Source: an uncultured Bacteroidota bacterium
Lineage (GTDB): Bacteria; Bacteroidota; Bacteroidia; Chitinophagales; Chitinophagaceae
Direction: 5' to 3'
Assembly: GCA_903839875.1 (NCBI GenBank)
Contig: CAIMDZ010000014.1
Coordinates: 1 to 34,582, forward strand
Length of the DNA stretch: 34,582 bases
The notes under the pieces are model-generated. The model searched no databases. It saw only the letters and a program-made list of their open reading frames with translations, and had not been told where the DNA came from. A program made the position numbers and the translations under genes. Below are positions 6,756 to 15,421 of this stretch, piece by piece. How positions within the stretch are numbered: the stretch's first letter is position 1; each line of letters opens with the position of its first letter.

Positions 6756-7592
6756 CTACCACCAGGGCTCAAGCACTAACACTGCGCCCACCCTTATCGT
6801 ACCCATATCAACAGGTATGTGGCGCACAGTCTGGGAATAATCAGTAACGATCTGTGATGTGTAGGAAACCATGTTGGTTGTGGTGGAATTTGAATATTGT
6901 GCATAACAATAAAAATGATCGCCAATATACAGGTTGGTTTTCAGGCCATAGCAAAACGATATGGGAGCAGAAACATAATACATCATACCGTCCAGTTTCA
7001 TGGAAGGCAAATTGGTCAATTTACCACCAGCCATAGGGCCCGCGGTTAATGACAACTTCCGGCTGCCTGCTATTACAACATGGAGGCCCATGGTTAACTC
7101 ATCGGTAAATCCCGCGCCTACTCCCCTGAGATCTGATTTTTGCACCCCAAATGCTTTAGCGAACCAATCCTTATTTGGAGCAAACATAAACTCTGCATTG
7201 TTGCTGATCTCCAGGAGGAAGTATTTATTATAAAGTGGAATACCATAGGTGGTATTGAGGGCTACCCCGGTATTATAAGGTGCGTTAACACCGCCTTTGC
7301 CCACTGTGCAGCCACCACCTATGCCAACGTATACATCCTGAATGTTTATGCCACGTTTATATTTAGGCGTGTAAAAGTGGAAGTCCGGGTCTTTGGAGGT
7401 AGTGTCCTCACCGGGTGCATTTTTTTTGATTTTATCGGCTTCAACCTTAGTATCCTTCTTCTCGTTCTTTACATTCTTTACATTAGTTGACGAAACTCCT
7501 TTTATTTCTCTATTATTTTTTGTCTTTGCCGCAACATTATTAATTCCGGTGAAAACGAATGCTAAAAGTAAAAGGCTAATAATATTTTTCAT
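6756..7592 (-). CDS. Exported outer-membrane beta-barrel-like protein, unknown function
   Basis: From MKNIISLLLLAFVFTGINNV the protein has a signal peptide (cleavage near AAK). A low-complexity Lys/Asn/Glu linker of about 45 residues follows, and then roughly 200 residues of alternating, glycine- and aromatic-rich strands, for example DVYVGIGGGCTVGKGG and MGTIRVGAVLVLEPWW at the end. The terminal tryptophans and strand pattern suit a small outer-membrane barrel or barrel-like protein. An ATG four codons upstream (7604) is also possible. A TAGGTTTG box lies about 65 bases ahead of the chosen start. No known family is recognised. Confidence 0.65.
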   Translation of the reverse strand: MKNIISLLLLAFVFTGINNVAAKTKNNREIKGVSSTNVKNVKNEKKDTKVEADKIKKNAPGEDTTSKDPDFHFYTPKYKRGINIQDVYVGIGGGCTVGKGGVNAPYNTGVALNTTYGIPLYNKYFLLEISNNAEFMFAPNKDWFAKAFGVQKSDLRGVGAGFTDELTMGLHVVIAGSRKLSLTAGPMAGGKLTNLPSMKLDGMMYYVSAPISFCYGLKTNLYIGDHFYCYAQYSNSTTTNMVSYTSQIVTDYSQTVRHIPVDMGTIRVGAVLVLEPWW

Positions 7593-7656
7593 ACATTTTA
7601 TCATTAAAGTTTATCAAAATATGGGTTGGCTGTTTTCAATTTGCCGAATTTTGCTG

Positions 7657-7664
7657 CAAACCTA
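7657..7664 (-). promoter_or_regulatory. Candidate -7 box (TAGGTTTG)
   Basis: On the minus strand TAGGTTTG matches TAnnTTTG exactly. It lies about 55-65 bases upstream of the barrel-like protein gene. No good -33 element is visible. Confidence 0.4.
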
Positions 7665-8082
7665 CAATAATGCAAATAGTAAGAATATGATTTCAGTCAT
7701 GTGTGAATAACTATACTACAAACGGGGATACATGTACTTCATAGCAATGATCAATCTAAGAATATGTGCTCAGCAGTCATGGATCGTAGTTCGACAAGCT
7801 CACTATGACGGCTCACCATGACAAATATCTATTTATCTTCATAAATATAATACACAAACCTGCCTGCCGGCAGGCAAGTTTTCCGGTGCACATTAGGAGC
7901 ACATTTTATCAGTTACAGTTGCGGGCAGGCAGCTTTACTGAAACACCAACATTTCAAACACAGATTGACCAAAATCATAGAATATTTTTTCTATAAGTAA
8001 TATGTTTGCAGGGATAATTTATCCTGCATAAATAATTTCCAAGAAACGCGATTTAATTACAAATGGCACCAAGACAAAATAA
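7665..8082. other. Intergenic region with repeat fragments
   Basis: About 420 bases between divergent genes. It contains AGTTCGACAAGCTCACTATG near 7788-7807, a fragment of a widespread bacterial intergenic repeat type. It also holds a perfect 16-bp palindrome TGCCTGCCGGCAGGCA (7861-7876), echoed by GCGGGCAGGCAG at 7921. I see no gene. Confidence 0.5.
7861..7876. repeat. 16-bp perfect palindrome
   Basis: TGCCTGCCGGCAGGCA is fully self-complementary and G+C-rich in an A+T-rich intergenic region. It lacks a following T run, so it is unlikely to be a simple intrinsic terminator. It is probably a repeat-family hairpin. Confidence 0.55.
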
Positions 8083-10098
8083 ATGATGATGCAGCCTGCT
8101 ACTAATAGTTACGCCACCAGGGAAAATAAATTATCAAATCAGGGAATATCACTCAACAGATTTTCTATAAAACTGAAACTTGGTATTTTACTTGGGTTCC
8201 TGTCTCTGGCTGTTTATGCCAACACATTGAAAAACGGCTATGTGTTCGATGACCTGATGGTGATAAAAGAAAACAGTTTTGTAAAAGAAGGAATAAAAGG
8301 AATCCCGGAATTACTGGTTACGCCACGCCTGAAGGGTTTTACACAAAACATGACGGACACCTACAGGCCGCTGTCACTGATAATGTTTGCTACAGAATAC
8401 CAGTTATTTGGCCCCGGCCCTTTTGCAGGACATGTAATTAATGTAATCATTTTTGCAGCCTGTGTCATGCTACTCTTCTTTTTCCTGGTAAAATTATTTG
8501 GCGATGAACGGCTATCGCTTGCATTTATAGCCTCCTTGCTTTTTGCACTCCACCCTATCCACACAGAAGTTGTGGCGAATATAAAAAGCAGAGACGAGCT
8601 GATATGCTTTTTCTTTGCTTTTCTTTCACTCAATTTATTCATTAATTACGCCCGGCAAGGTAAATGGAGCCAATTACTTGCCGGCGCCTGCTGTCTTTTC
8701 CTGTCAGTAATTGGTAAAGAAACTGTATTCACCTTTGTTACTGTTATACCGCTAATCTTTTTCTTTTACTGTAATGAGAACAGGAGGCGGTCCGTTTATA
8801 TAACCTCCATTACCATCATAGTAATGGCCGCTTTTATCATCATCCGAACAAAGGTAATTAATGAATACAAGGCAGATGGCATGATCAGCTATAATTTCAT
8901 AAACAACGCAATAACCGGAGCCCCGTCGGCAGCATCGCAGATAGCTACTGCTATATTGGTACTGGGGAATTACTTAAAGCTTTCAATAATACCCTACCCG
9001 CTTATTTGCGATTACTCTTACAACAGTATTCCTTATGTCGGATTTGGTAACCTCTGGGTACTGGCATCTTTGTCGGCATACGTGGCGCTCCTGGCATGGA
9101 GCATTTACAGGTTGTTTAAAAATAAAAAAGACCCATGGGCTTTCGGCATTCTTTTTTACCTGTGTACGCTGAGTTTATTTACCAATATTCCTTTCATAAT
9201 AGGCGTCATGCAGGCTGATCGCCTCATGTTTTTTGCATCGGCAGGCGCTTGTTTGGTAATAGCGCTTACAACAGAAAAGTACCTGATAAGATCACAGGAA
9301 CTGACTCAATTGAAAAGCATCAAAGCATTACCGATACTGGCTGTATGCATTGCATTTGCGGCAATCACTCTTAACCGCAATACAGACTGGGTGGATAATT
9401 ACACCCTGTTTTCCAGGGATGTTATAAAGTCTCCCGATAACTGCAGGCTCAATAATTTCGTAGCATTGGAATTGTATAATCATATAGCAACTGAGGAACA
9501 AGACCCGGAAAAACGAAAACAAATAATGAATGAAGCAAACGCCTGGTCGAAGAAGGCAATAGCTATTTATCCTCAATATGCTGAAGCCCTGAATAACCTC
9601 GCGCTCAGCTATAACAAAACCGGGCAGTATGACTCATCAATCATCTACTGTTATAAAACCCTGGCGCTTGAACCTAATAATCCCGAGGTATTAAAGGGCA
9701 TGGGTAATAATTTTTCAGGGGTAAAAAATTACGATTCGGCTGAAGCTTATTTTAAACAGGTTTTAAATTACAAACCTAATGATGCAGCTACATTAAATGA
9801 TCTTGGTTCTGTTTATGGCTATGCCGGAAAATTACCTTTGGCCGCTGAACAATTTAAAAAGGCAATTGCTGCTGACCCTACCCTCAGCCAGGCATACTCA
9901 AATCTTGGTTATACCTATTTCGACATGCAGCAATATAAACCGGCTATTGAGTATTTCGAAAAAGGAGTTTCACTGGATAACAATAACCGGAAAGATATTC
10001 CTTACATAGCAGTAGCCTGGCAAAAGCTGGGTGAACCGGACAGCGCGGGAAAATATGAAGCCATTGCACAAAAAATCAACCCGGATTTTAAGTTATAA
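8083..10098 (+). CDS. TMTC-like polytopic membrane protein with C-terminal TPRs
   Basis: The 671-residue protein has an N-terminal membrane half (about residues 30-430, with around ten hydrophobic segments) and a C-terminal soluble half of tetratricopeptide repeats (about residues 460-665). Early features match the TMTC/DUF1736-type GT-C glycosyltransferase-like family: a luminal loop with YVFDDLMVIKEN, TDTYRPLSLIMFATEYQLFG, and ALHPIHTEVVANIKSRDEL. In that family such loops contain the acidic and histidine residues of the presumed active site. A role in transferring sugar from a lipid donor to exported proteins is inferred, not shown. The start has three consecutive ATG codons at 8083. The last two codons overlap the dispersed repeat that follows. 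Confidence 0.8.
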   Translation: MMMQPATNSYATRENKLSNQGISLNRFSIKLKLGILLGFLSLAVYANTLKNGYVFDDLMVIKENSFVKEGIKGIPELLVTPRLKGFTQNMTDTYRPLSLIMFATEYQLFGPGPFAGHVINVIIFAACVMLLFFFLVKLFGDERLSLAFIASLLFALHPIHTEVVANIKSRDELICFFFAFLSLNLFINYARQGKWSQLLAGACCLFLSVIGKETVFTFVTVIPLIFFFYCNENRRRSVYITSITIIVMAAFIIIRTKVINEYKADGMISYNFINNAITGAPSAASQIATAILVLGNYLKLSIIPYPLICDYSYNSIPYVGFGNLWVLASLSAYVALLAWSIYRLFKNKKDPWAFGILFYLCTLSLFTNIPFIIGVMQADRLMFFASAGACLVIALTTEKYLIRSQELTQLKSIKALPILAVCIAFAAITLNRNTDWVDNYTLFSRDVIKSPDNCRLNNFVALELYNHIATEEQDPEKRKQIMNEANAWSKKAIAIYPQYAEALNNLALSYNKTGQYDSSIIYCYKTLALEPNNPEVLKGMGNNFSGVKNYDSAEAYFKQVLNYKPNDAATLNDLGSVYGYAGKLPLAAEQFKKAIAADPTLSQAYSNLGYTYFDMQQYKPAIEYFEKGVSLDNNNRKDIPYIAVAWQKLGEPDSAGKYEAIAQKINPDFKL

Positions 10099-10253
10099 AT
10101 CTCGCGGTATAAATCAGTGCAAAAAAAGTCTCACGCAAACATAGGAGGCGCAAAGACGCGAGTAATAATTTTTTGGTATAACCGCTTTATGAAGTAGCAA
10201 AGCTCGCAAAGCCTGTAATTATAAATGCACTATTTTACCCCATTTACAATATA
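10093..10253. repeat. Dispersed MITE-like repeat, copy 2
   Basis: The element runs from TTATAAATCTCGCGGTATAA to ATTTACAATATA and shares with copy 1 the blocks TATAAATCAGTGCAA, CACGCAAA, AGGCGCAAAGA, CGAGTAATAATT, AAGCTCGCAAA and AATGCACTATT. Its left end supplies the last codons and stop of the TPR membrane protein. Its right end lies close to the stop of the convergent DUF4402 gene (10272). Confidence 0.8.
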
Positions 10254-10271
10254 GGAGCGTTGACAAAATAA

Positions 10272-10787
10272 TCAGTTATAATTTATCGTCACCGGAATGG
10301 AGGTGGAATTGGAATAAATACCGGGCATTATCGGAGAGGTAATGAGGGTAGCTTTAACGGTCAGCATCTGCATGCCTCTTTCGTCTAATTTACCAGTGAA
10401 TATTGGTGAACTTGTGAGCACCACTTCCTTTATTTCATAATTACCATTTATTATGGTGCAGGAAGCAGGAAGCATAATTGCATAAGTATAATCGGGGTGG
10501 CCGGAAATATTGAGTATGGCAGCTGATATCATAAGTGCTTCCGGAGTTTTGGGTGGAGGAACCGGGCCTGTGGTTTGACTGGAACCACGTTTACCATGTT
10601 TCGGATGTACGGAACCCGATGCCACAATACCACTGTTGAAGAATTCAATTTTCACATTATTCACAATTGTAATGGGTGCTTCCATCTTTAAAGATATATA
10701 GTACGACCCCGTTACTTGTGCAAATGAACTTGAATAACTTCTAAAAACCGCGCCGGCAATAATAATTGCCTTTAATACCTTTTTCAT
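10272..10787 (-). CDS. Exported DUF4402-domain protein
   Basis: From MKKVLKAIIIAGAVFRSYS the protein has a signal peptide ending SSSFAQ. The rest (about 145 residues) fits DUF4402, a beta-rich domain of secreted bacterial proteins. It has a central S-G-H-P-D-Y-T-Y-A-I-M-L-P motif, a T-G-K-L-D-E-R-G-M-Q-M-L-T-V-K-A-T-L strand pair, and an ending P-G-I-Y-S-N-S-T-S-I-P-V-T-I-N-Y. The family is thought to be structural or surface-located, and no enzymatic role is known. An upstream ATG (10841) would add 18 residues before the signal peptide and is not preferred. The gene stands alone, convergent with the TMTC-like gene across the repeat. Confidence 0.75.
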   Translation of the reverse strand: MKKVLKAIIIAGAVFRSYSSSFAQVTGSYYISLKMEAPITIVNNVKIEFFNSGIVASGSVHPKHGKRGSSQTTGPVPPPKTPEALMISAAILNISGHPDYTYAIMLPASCTIINGNYEIKEVVLTSSPIFTGKLDERGMQMLTVKATLITSPIMPGIYSNSTSIPVTINYN

Positions 10788-10945
10788 ATATTTTGCCTTG
10801 GTACTCCAGATATCCTGAACTATCAGACACCTAATATCCAAGAACGTGCCAAAATATAAAAATACTGTAAATCAATTATTTACGATTATTTATTATTATT
10901 ATTTGTTCCATAATGCGGAAATATATCTGCATTATGGAACATGAA

Positions 10946-11389
10946 TCAGAGTAGTGTAAACCTGCTCCATATATGAGCTGTACCGCCGAGTTCTATATCC
11001 AGTTTCCTGAAATAGTAGCCCATCCCCCGGTTTGGATACCAGTCGGGATAAACCTTGATTATTTCCCGGTCGTAATTCTTGTTGTGAAAAGCAGTTTTGA
11101 ATGTGACGCATATACCGGATTGATAATTATAGCCATCAGGGTTAATTCCACCATGCATGAAGATCGTGTTCGCACACCTGATAATCGTCTTATGTTGTTC
11201 ATCAGTGATTTGGTCCAGCTTTTTGGTGTTGAGCAAATTCGTGCAAATTATTATTGTTGAATCAAGTTGATGAGCAGAAACGTAATTTGGTGTATCGGTA
11301 TACGCTCTTGTTTTCTTCGATTGCGCATTTGACGAAAAGAAAAACAAGATCAAAATCACGAGCGATGCGGAGCATCTTAGGTATCGCAT
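10946..11389 (-). CDS. Exported hypothetical protein, third gene of the lipB operon
   Basis: From MRYLRCSASLVILILFFFSS the protein carries a signal peptide ending SNAQ, and the mature part is about 125 residues. Visible features are an IIICTNLLNTKKLDQI helix, a conserved-looking MHGGINPDGYNYQSGICV segment and a YYFRKLDIELGGTAHI end. No family is recognised. A TTG start at 11410 would overlap the preceding gene by four bases (TTGA), but the signal peptide favours the ATG at 11389. It follows the PH-like membrane gene closely and is probably cotranscribed with it. Confidence 0.6.
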   Translation of the reverse strand: MRYLRCSASLVILILFFFSSNAQSKKTRAYTDTPNYVSAHQLDSTIIICTNLLNTKKLDQITDEQHKTIIRCANTIFMHGGINPDGYNYQSGICVTFKTAFHNKNYDREIIKVYPDWYPNRGMGYYFRKLDIELGGTAHIWSRFTLL

Positions 11390-11406
11390 ATTGTGAGAGG
11401 ATTCAA

Positions 11407-12036
11407 TCAATCATCAAACTCCTGCTCCTGGAGCATCTCCTTCCATTCGGGGCCCAGCTGCAGTGCATTGCCAATATAGAGCTTCATCATCTGCACCATT
11501 TCTTCTGCATCCCATGAATAGACCCCGGAAGCGAAATATACGCGACCTTCGGTTGAATCAAAATACAAATTGCCATCGTGGTGCAGGCTTTGAATAAGGT
11601 GTTCCTGGGTCTCAAATCCAAGGTAATCAAAACACTTGCCTTTCAGGGGGTGGTCGGTTTTACGGCCCTTACCTTCGTAGTGCAACACACCAATTGAGCG
11701 CCAGTCATACCTTCGCACCCTTTGTGAAAAAATGGTTTTCTTCACAAGTGTCAGTGAATATTGGTCAAGCATAAGCCGTTCTGTAAAAAAAATACGGGCT
11801 AAGAACCGGTATGCGGCAAGCAAGTATAATATTGTAGACCCTGTAGTTGCGGCCAGGTGCAGAAAGCTAACCTTGAAGGGCATGGATTCCATTAAGAATA
11901 TCGTAGCCATACCGGTGGTGAACAGAAACTCAACAACATAGAGCGCGCGAATACGCGTGTGTGTCCGGTTACCCAACTTAATAAGCAGGTTCCGGTCGCC
12001 CCAATAATATGTGATGTTTCGCTTTGCCAATGTCAA
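11407..12036 (-). CDS. Two-helix membrane protein, PH-like or YcxB-like, unknown function
   Basis: The 209-residue protein has an N-terminal charged stretch and two hydrophobic segments at about residues 30-48 and 57-76. A C-terminal soluble part follows with alternating strands (LTLVKKTIFSQRVRRYDWRSIGV, FASGVYSWDAEEMVQMMKLYI). This topology, two membrane helices followed by a compact beta-rich domain ending in a helix, is common among YcxB/PH-like membrane proteins. That resemblance is by architecture only. It begins 13 bases after the lipB stop on the same strand and is presumably in the lipB operon. Confidence 0.6.
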   Translation of the reverse strand: MTLAKRNITYYWGDRNLLIKLGNRTHTRIRALYVVEFLFTTGMATIFLMESMPFKVSFLHLAATTGSTILYLLAAYRFLARIFFTERLMLDQYSLTLVKKTIFSQRVRRYDWRSIGVLHYEGKGRKTDHPLKGKCFDYLGFETQEHLIQSLHHDGNLYFDSTEGRVYFASGVYSWDAEEMVQMMKLYIGNALQLGPEWKEMLQEQEFDD

Positions 12037-12049
12037 TTTTTGAACTTAT

Positions 12050-12823
12050 TTATGATAATACGGTCTCCATGTTTTCCGGCCTTCCGGCTTTCCAATTTAT
12101 AAATCCTTCACTGTTCCTGATAACTGTATCAAAAACAATACCAAATTCGTGCCGCAGCAAATATTTTATCTCCTGTTCATCAATTTTATGTCCCAATTCC
12201 TTCTGAATTGAAGTTACGCTTTTATCTGTAATCCCGCAAGGAACAATGTGATTAAAGTAACTGAGATCGGTATTTACATTGAGCGCGAAGCCATGCATGG
12301 TCACCCACCTGCTGCAACGAACACCCATAGCACAGATTTTGCGGGCTTTACTTTTTATTTCAGCATCCAGCCATACGCCTGTAGCGCCCGGCAACCTGCC
12401 ACCCTCAATTCCATAATGACCAATAGTACGTATGATCACCTCTTCAAGATTGCGCATATACTTACCAAGGTCTGTTGTGAAATGTTCCAGATCGAGTATC
12501 GGGTAACCTACTACCTGTCCTGGCCCATGGTATGTAATATCACCTCCCCTGTTGGTTTTAAAAAAAGAAACACCCAGTTCCCTGAGCATATTATTATTCG
12601 CCAGCAGGTTTTCCATGTGGCCGCTCTTACCTAATGTATATACATTCGGGTGCTCACAGAAAAGTAAGTGGTGTTGCGTTCTGCCTTCTTCCTCAAAATC
12701 TTTCTTTTCGGTATTAAACCGCTTTGCCTTGATCTTCAGATTTGCCTGTAAAAGGCTTTCCTGGTAGTCCCAGGCAACATCATAGGCCACCTCACCAATA
12801 TCCTCAAATAAAATAGTTTCCAT
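12050..12823 (-). CDS. lipB: Octanoyltransferase (lipoyl-protein ligase LipB)
   Basis: LipB transfers the octanoyl group from octanoyl-ACP to lipoyl domains of 2-oxoacid dehydrogenases and glycine cleavage H protein, the first step of lipoate synthesis. From METILFEDIG the protein is 257 residues. The family motifs are all present: EHPNVYTLGKSG, RGGDITYHGPGQVVGYPILDL, and ARKICAMGVR with the catalytic lysine (about Lys162). HGFALNVNTDL and VPCGITDKSVTSI follow, the latter with the catalytic cysteine (about Cys196). An ATG five codons upstream (12838) is less likely. It is the first gene of a three-gene minus-strand operon. lipA is not in the window. Confidence 0.93.
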   Translation of the reverse strand: METILFEDIGEVAYDVAWDYQESLLQANLKIKAKRFNTEKKDFEEEGRTQHHLLFCEHPNVYTLGKSGHMENLLANNNMLRELGVSFFKTNRGGDITYHGPGQVVGYPILDLEHFTTDLGKYMRNLEEVIIRTIGHYGIEGGRLPGATGVWLDAEIKSKARKICAMGVRCSRWVTMHGFALNVNTDLSYFNHIVPCGITDKSVTSIQKELGHKIDEQEIKYLLRHEFGIVFDTVIRNSEGFINWKAGRPENMETVLS

Positions 12824-12903
12824 AGTAATGATATGCAAATTAAGGATATTTGGTCATTCGATTGTTATTTTTGTGAAAAACAGGGTTGAAAACAACTTTA
12901 AGA

Positions 12904-13045
12904 CTATACTCCGCGCGGCATAGATTTATGCAAAACAGTTTTCACGCAAGGCGCAATTTATTTCATTTATATAGTGCCCAGCTAATGTTTTTAAGCTCGC
13001 AAAACCAGTATTGTAATGCACTAATTTACCCAGACTACAGTGTAA
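12904..13045. repeat. Dispersed MITE-like repeat, copy 3
   Basis: This shorter copy (142 bp) starts CTATACTCCGCGCGGCATAG and ends CAGACTACAGTGTAAT. It keeps TTTCACGCAAGGCGCAA, AAGCTCGCAAAAC and AATGCACTA. Compared with copies 1 and 2 the centre is deleted or diverged. It lies between the divergent lipB and hemH genes. Confidence 0.7.
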
Positions 13046-13175
13046 TTGCATCATTGTCATTTACCCGTCATAATATCAAATGATTTTTATCAGTATTAGT
13101 TCACTTGAAATATTAAGTTGTTTTCTTTGCACCTTGGCTTTCTACTTTTGACTTTTGACTTTCGACTTAAAATAT

Positions 13176-14198
13176 ATGGCTGAAAAGAAAAAACGCGGAA
13201 TTATTTTAATGAACCTGGGCTCACCTGATTCTACCAGTGTAAGTGACGTACGCAACTATCTAAAGGAATTCCTTATGGATGAACGGGTGATAGATACTCC
13301 ATTTCTTTGGAGAACTCTGCTTGTAAAAGGAATCATAACTCCTTTCCGTGCACCAAAATCTGCTGAAGCCTATCATTCAATCTGGACAAAAGAGGGGTCT
13401 CCCCTGGTTGTAATTACCAGGCAATTAAAGGAAGCGCTCAGTAAAGAAATTCCGGAGCCTGTAGAGATATCTATGCGGTATGGGAATCCTTCAATGAAGG
13501 CAGCTTATGACAACATTCTTGCCGGAAACCCGGGCATTGAAGAGGTTGTGCTTTTGCCATTGTATCCGCACTATGCCATGTCGAGTTACGAAACTGCGGT
13601 TGAGTATGCCAAAGAGGTATATAAAAACGGAAAGTACCCATTCACCATCAGCATGATACCCCCTTTTTATAACAACCCGGCATACATAGACGCACTTGCC
13701 GAAAGCATAAGGTCCTACCTTACAAACAAGGACACGCATCTTCTTTTCAGCTACCATAGCATACCTGAAAGGCATATCGCTAAAAGCGATGTTACAGGCA
13801 CACATTGTCTGAAAACAGATGAGTGTTGCATAACCGCATCGCCGGCACATAAGTTCTGTTACCGGCACCAATGTTATGAAACTACGCGCCTGGTTGCTTT
13901 GCGATTAGGTTTGCCGGCTGAAAAATATAGCGTGGCTTTTCAATCAAAACTCGGCAGGTCGGAATGGCTGAAACCAGCTACCACTATGCGCATGGGGCAG
14001 TTGCCTGAGGAGGGCATTAAGAACCTTGCGGTAGTGTGCCCGTCTTTTGTAAGCGATTGCCTTGAAACGCTTGAGGAAATAGCGATTCGTGAAAAAGAGA
14101 ATTTTTTGAAGGCCGGGGGAGAAGTATTTACCTTTATCCCGTGCATGAATATCCAGCCTGCATGGGTTTCGGCGGTTGTTAAACTTATTAATAATTAG
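13176..14198 (+). CDS. hemH: Ferrochelatase
   Basis: HemH inserts ferrous iron into protoporphyrin IX, the last step of protoheme synthesis. From MAEKKKRGIILMNLGSPDS the protein is 340 residues, normal for Bacteroidota. The N-terminal GIILMNLGSP strand, the LLFSYHSIPERHI motif with the catalytic histidine, and the SDCLETLEEI motif with the conserved acidic residue are intact. A cysteine-rich stretch (CLKTDECC ... FCYRHQC) lies between the two active-site motifs and could bind a metal or Fe-S cluster, as seen in some ferrochelatases. ATG 13176 is preferred over a TTG seven codons earlier. A short TTTTGAC repeat lies directly upstream. hemJ follows 58 bases downstream. Confidence 0.95.
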   Translation: MAEKKKRGIILMNLGSPDSTSVSDVRNYLKEFLMDERVIDTPFLWRTLLVKGIITPFRAPKSAEAYHSIWTKEGSPLVVITRQLKEALSKEIPEPVEISMRYGNPSMKAAYDNILAGNPGIEEVVLLPLYPHYAMSSYETAVEYAKEVYKNGKYPFTISMIPPFYNNPAYIDALAESIRSYLTNKDTHLLFSYHSIPERHIAKSDVTGTHCLKTDECCITASPAHKFCYRHQCYETTRLVALRLGLPAEKYSVAFQSKLGRSEWLKPATTMRMGQLPEEGIKNLAVVCPSFVSDCLETLEEIAIREKENFLKAGGEVFTFIPCMNIQPAWVSAVVKLINN

Positions 14199-14256
14199 TA
14201 TGGACAACCTATATTTTAATGTGAATTTTTACTTAGAAATTACAACCTTCGGATAA

Positions 14257-14799
14257 ATGATGCCACTCTATATTAAAGCACTTCATATCATCTTCATTGT
14301 GACCTGGTTCGCAGGCCTGTTTTATATTGTAAGGCTATTCATTTACAATGCCGAAGCAAATGAAAAACATGAGCCTGCCAGAACAATTCTGCTAGAGCAA
14401 TTCGGTATTATGATAAAGCGCCTGTGGTTTGGTATTACCTGGCCCTCAGCCATTCTTACCCTTATTTTCGGCCTGTGGACATGGTATTCGATTTATAATT
14501 TCACCTACCTACCCTGGCTGGGCATAAAGCTCTGTTTTGTAGTTGGATTGTATGTATATCATATCACATTGCATGTTATTTATCAACAGCAATCAAAAGG
14601 TATTTTTAAATACTCATCCGGCCACCTACGAATATGGAATGAGGTAGCAACTATCTTCCTTATCGCAATAATCATGGTAGTAGTAGTGAAGCAGGGAATC
14701 AGCATTATCTGGGGCCTGACAGGTATTATACTTCTAATCGTCCTGCTTATGAGCGCCATTAAAATTTATAAGATCATAAGGACAAATAACGAAAAATAG
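14257..14799 (+). CDS. hemJ: Protoporphyrinogen IX oxidase, HemJ type
   Basis: HemJ oxidises protoporphyrinogen IX to protoporphyrin IX, the step before HemH. The 180-residue protein has four to five membrane helices. Conserved HemJ residues are visible: the N-terminal helix histidine in KALHIIFIVTWFAGLFYIVR and its arginine, the LWFGITWPSAILTLIFG helix, a WLGIKLCFV helix with the conserved lysine, and LRIWNEVATIFLIAII. The family binds heme b through the N-terminal histidine. Adjacent placement behind hemH in the same orientation supports the call and suggests cotranscription of the last two heme steps. Confidence 0.9.
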   Translation: MMPLYIKALHIIFIVTWFAGLFYIVRLFIYNAEANEKHEPARTILLEQFGIMIKRLWFGITWPSAILTLIFGLWTWYSIYNFTYLPWLGIKLCFVVGLYVYHITLHVIYQQQSKGIFKYSSGHLRIWNEVATIFLIAIIMVVVVKQGISIIWGLTGIILLIVLLMSAIKIYKIIRTNNEK

Positions 14800-15086
14800 C
14801 TACTTTGTCTGGGGGTAATTTTCTGAGCTCTAATGATTTGAAATCTCTAAAACTGAGTACTTTTTTCTACATTTTTTTATTCCGGGTTGTCAGAGCAATA
14901 AATAATTTTATGTACGTTTTATATATATTTTATTTTCATGTAAATGATAATAAAATTGCAACCTACTGAAATTCAATTAAAATCAATTTATATTTTAATA
15001 AATATATAATAACGGAACATTCAAAATGGTAATAGTCAAATTTCTTGCGTGGTTTTTGCTATAGTATTATTGACCAATTTGCCATT
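14800..15086. other. A+T-rich intergenic region
   Basis: The region is dominated by TATATA and AAATTT tracts (for example near 14920-15010). No gene, hairpin or terminator stands out. It probably contains the promoter of the next small gene. Confidence 0.4.
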
Positions 15087-15374
15087 ATGTACCGGTTCAA
15101 TATAATAAAATTAGAAGAAGGAGGGTACAAATTTGAATTAGGCTCTATTCAAATGCTGATAGACGATTTCGTCATTAACAATGGAAACCACTTCCTCAAG
15201 AACCCCCAAAAAGCTATTGCGTATTTCAATATTAATGGCAACCTGTATGGGGTGACAAATGACGCATATAGATATAGTTCTGCCGAAGCCTTTTATGAAA
15301 AAATGAAACAGCAGTATATGATATTAACCAACAAAAGTAACTTATTGCAGACCGATATCAGGCAATCGGCCTGA
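15087..15374 (+). CDS. Small hypothetical protein
   Basis: A 95-residue product starting MYRFNIIKLEEGGYKFELG, with no signal peptide or membrane segment. The N-terminal third looks like a beta hairpin, and the centre contains KNPQKAIAYFNINGNLYGV. A TTG 14 codons upstream is possible but reads poorly. No family is recognised, and nothing in the neighbourhood gives it a role. Confidence 0.5.
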   Translation: MYRFNIIKLEEGGYKFELGSIQMLIDDFVINNGNHFLKNPQKAIAYFNINGNLYGVTNDAYRYSSAEAFYEKMKQQYMILTNKSNLLQTDIRQSA

Positions 15375-15421
15375 AATCAGAGATGCCTGAACGCTAAAAA
15401 ACGTCCGCTATAAAAAATAAG

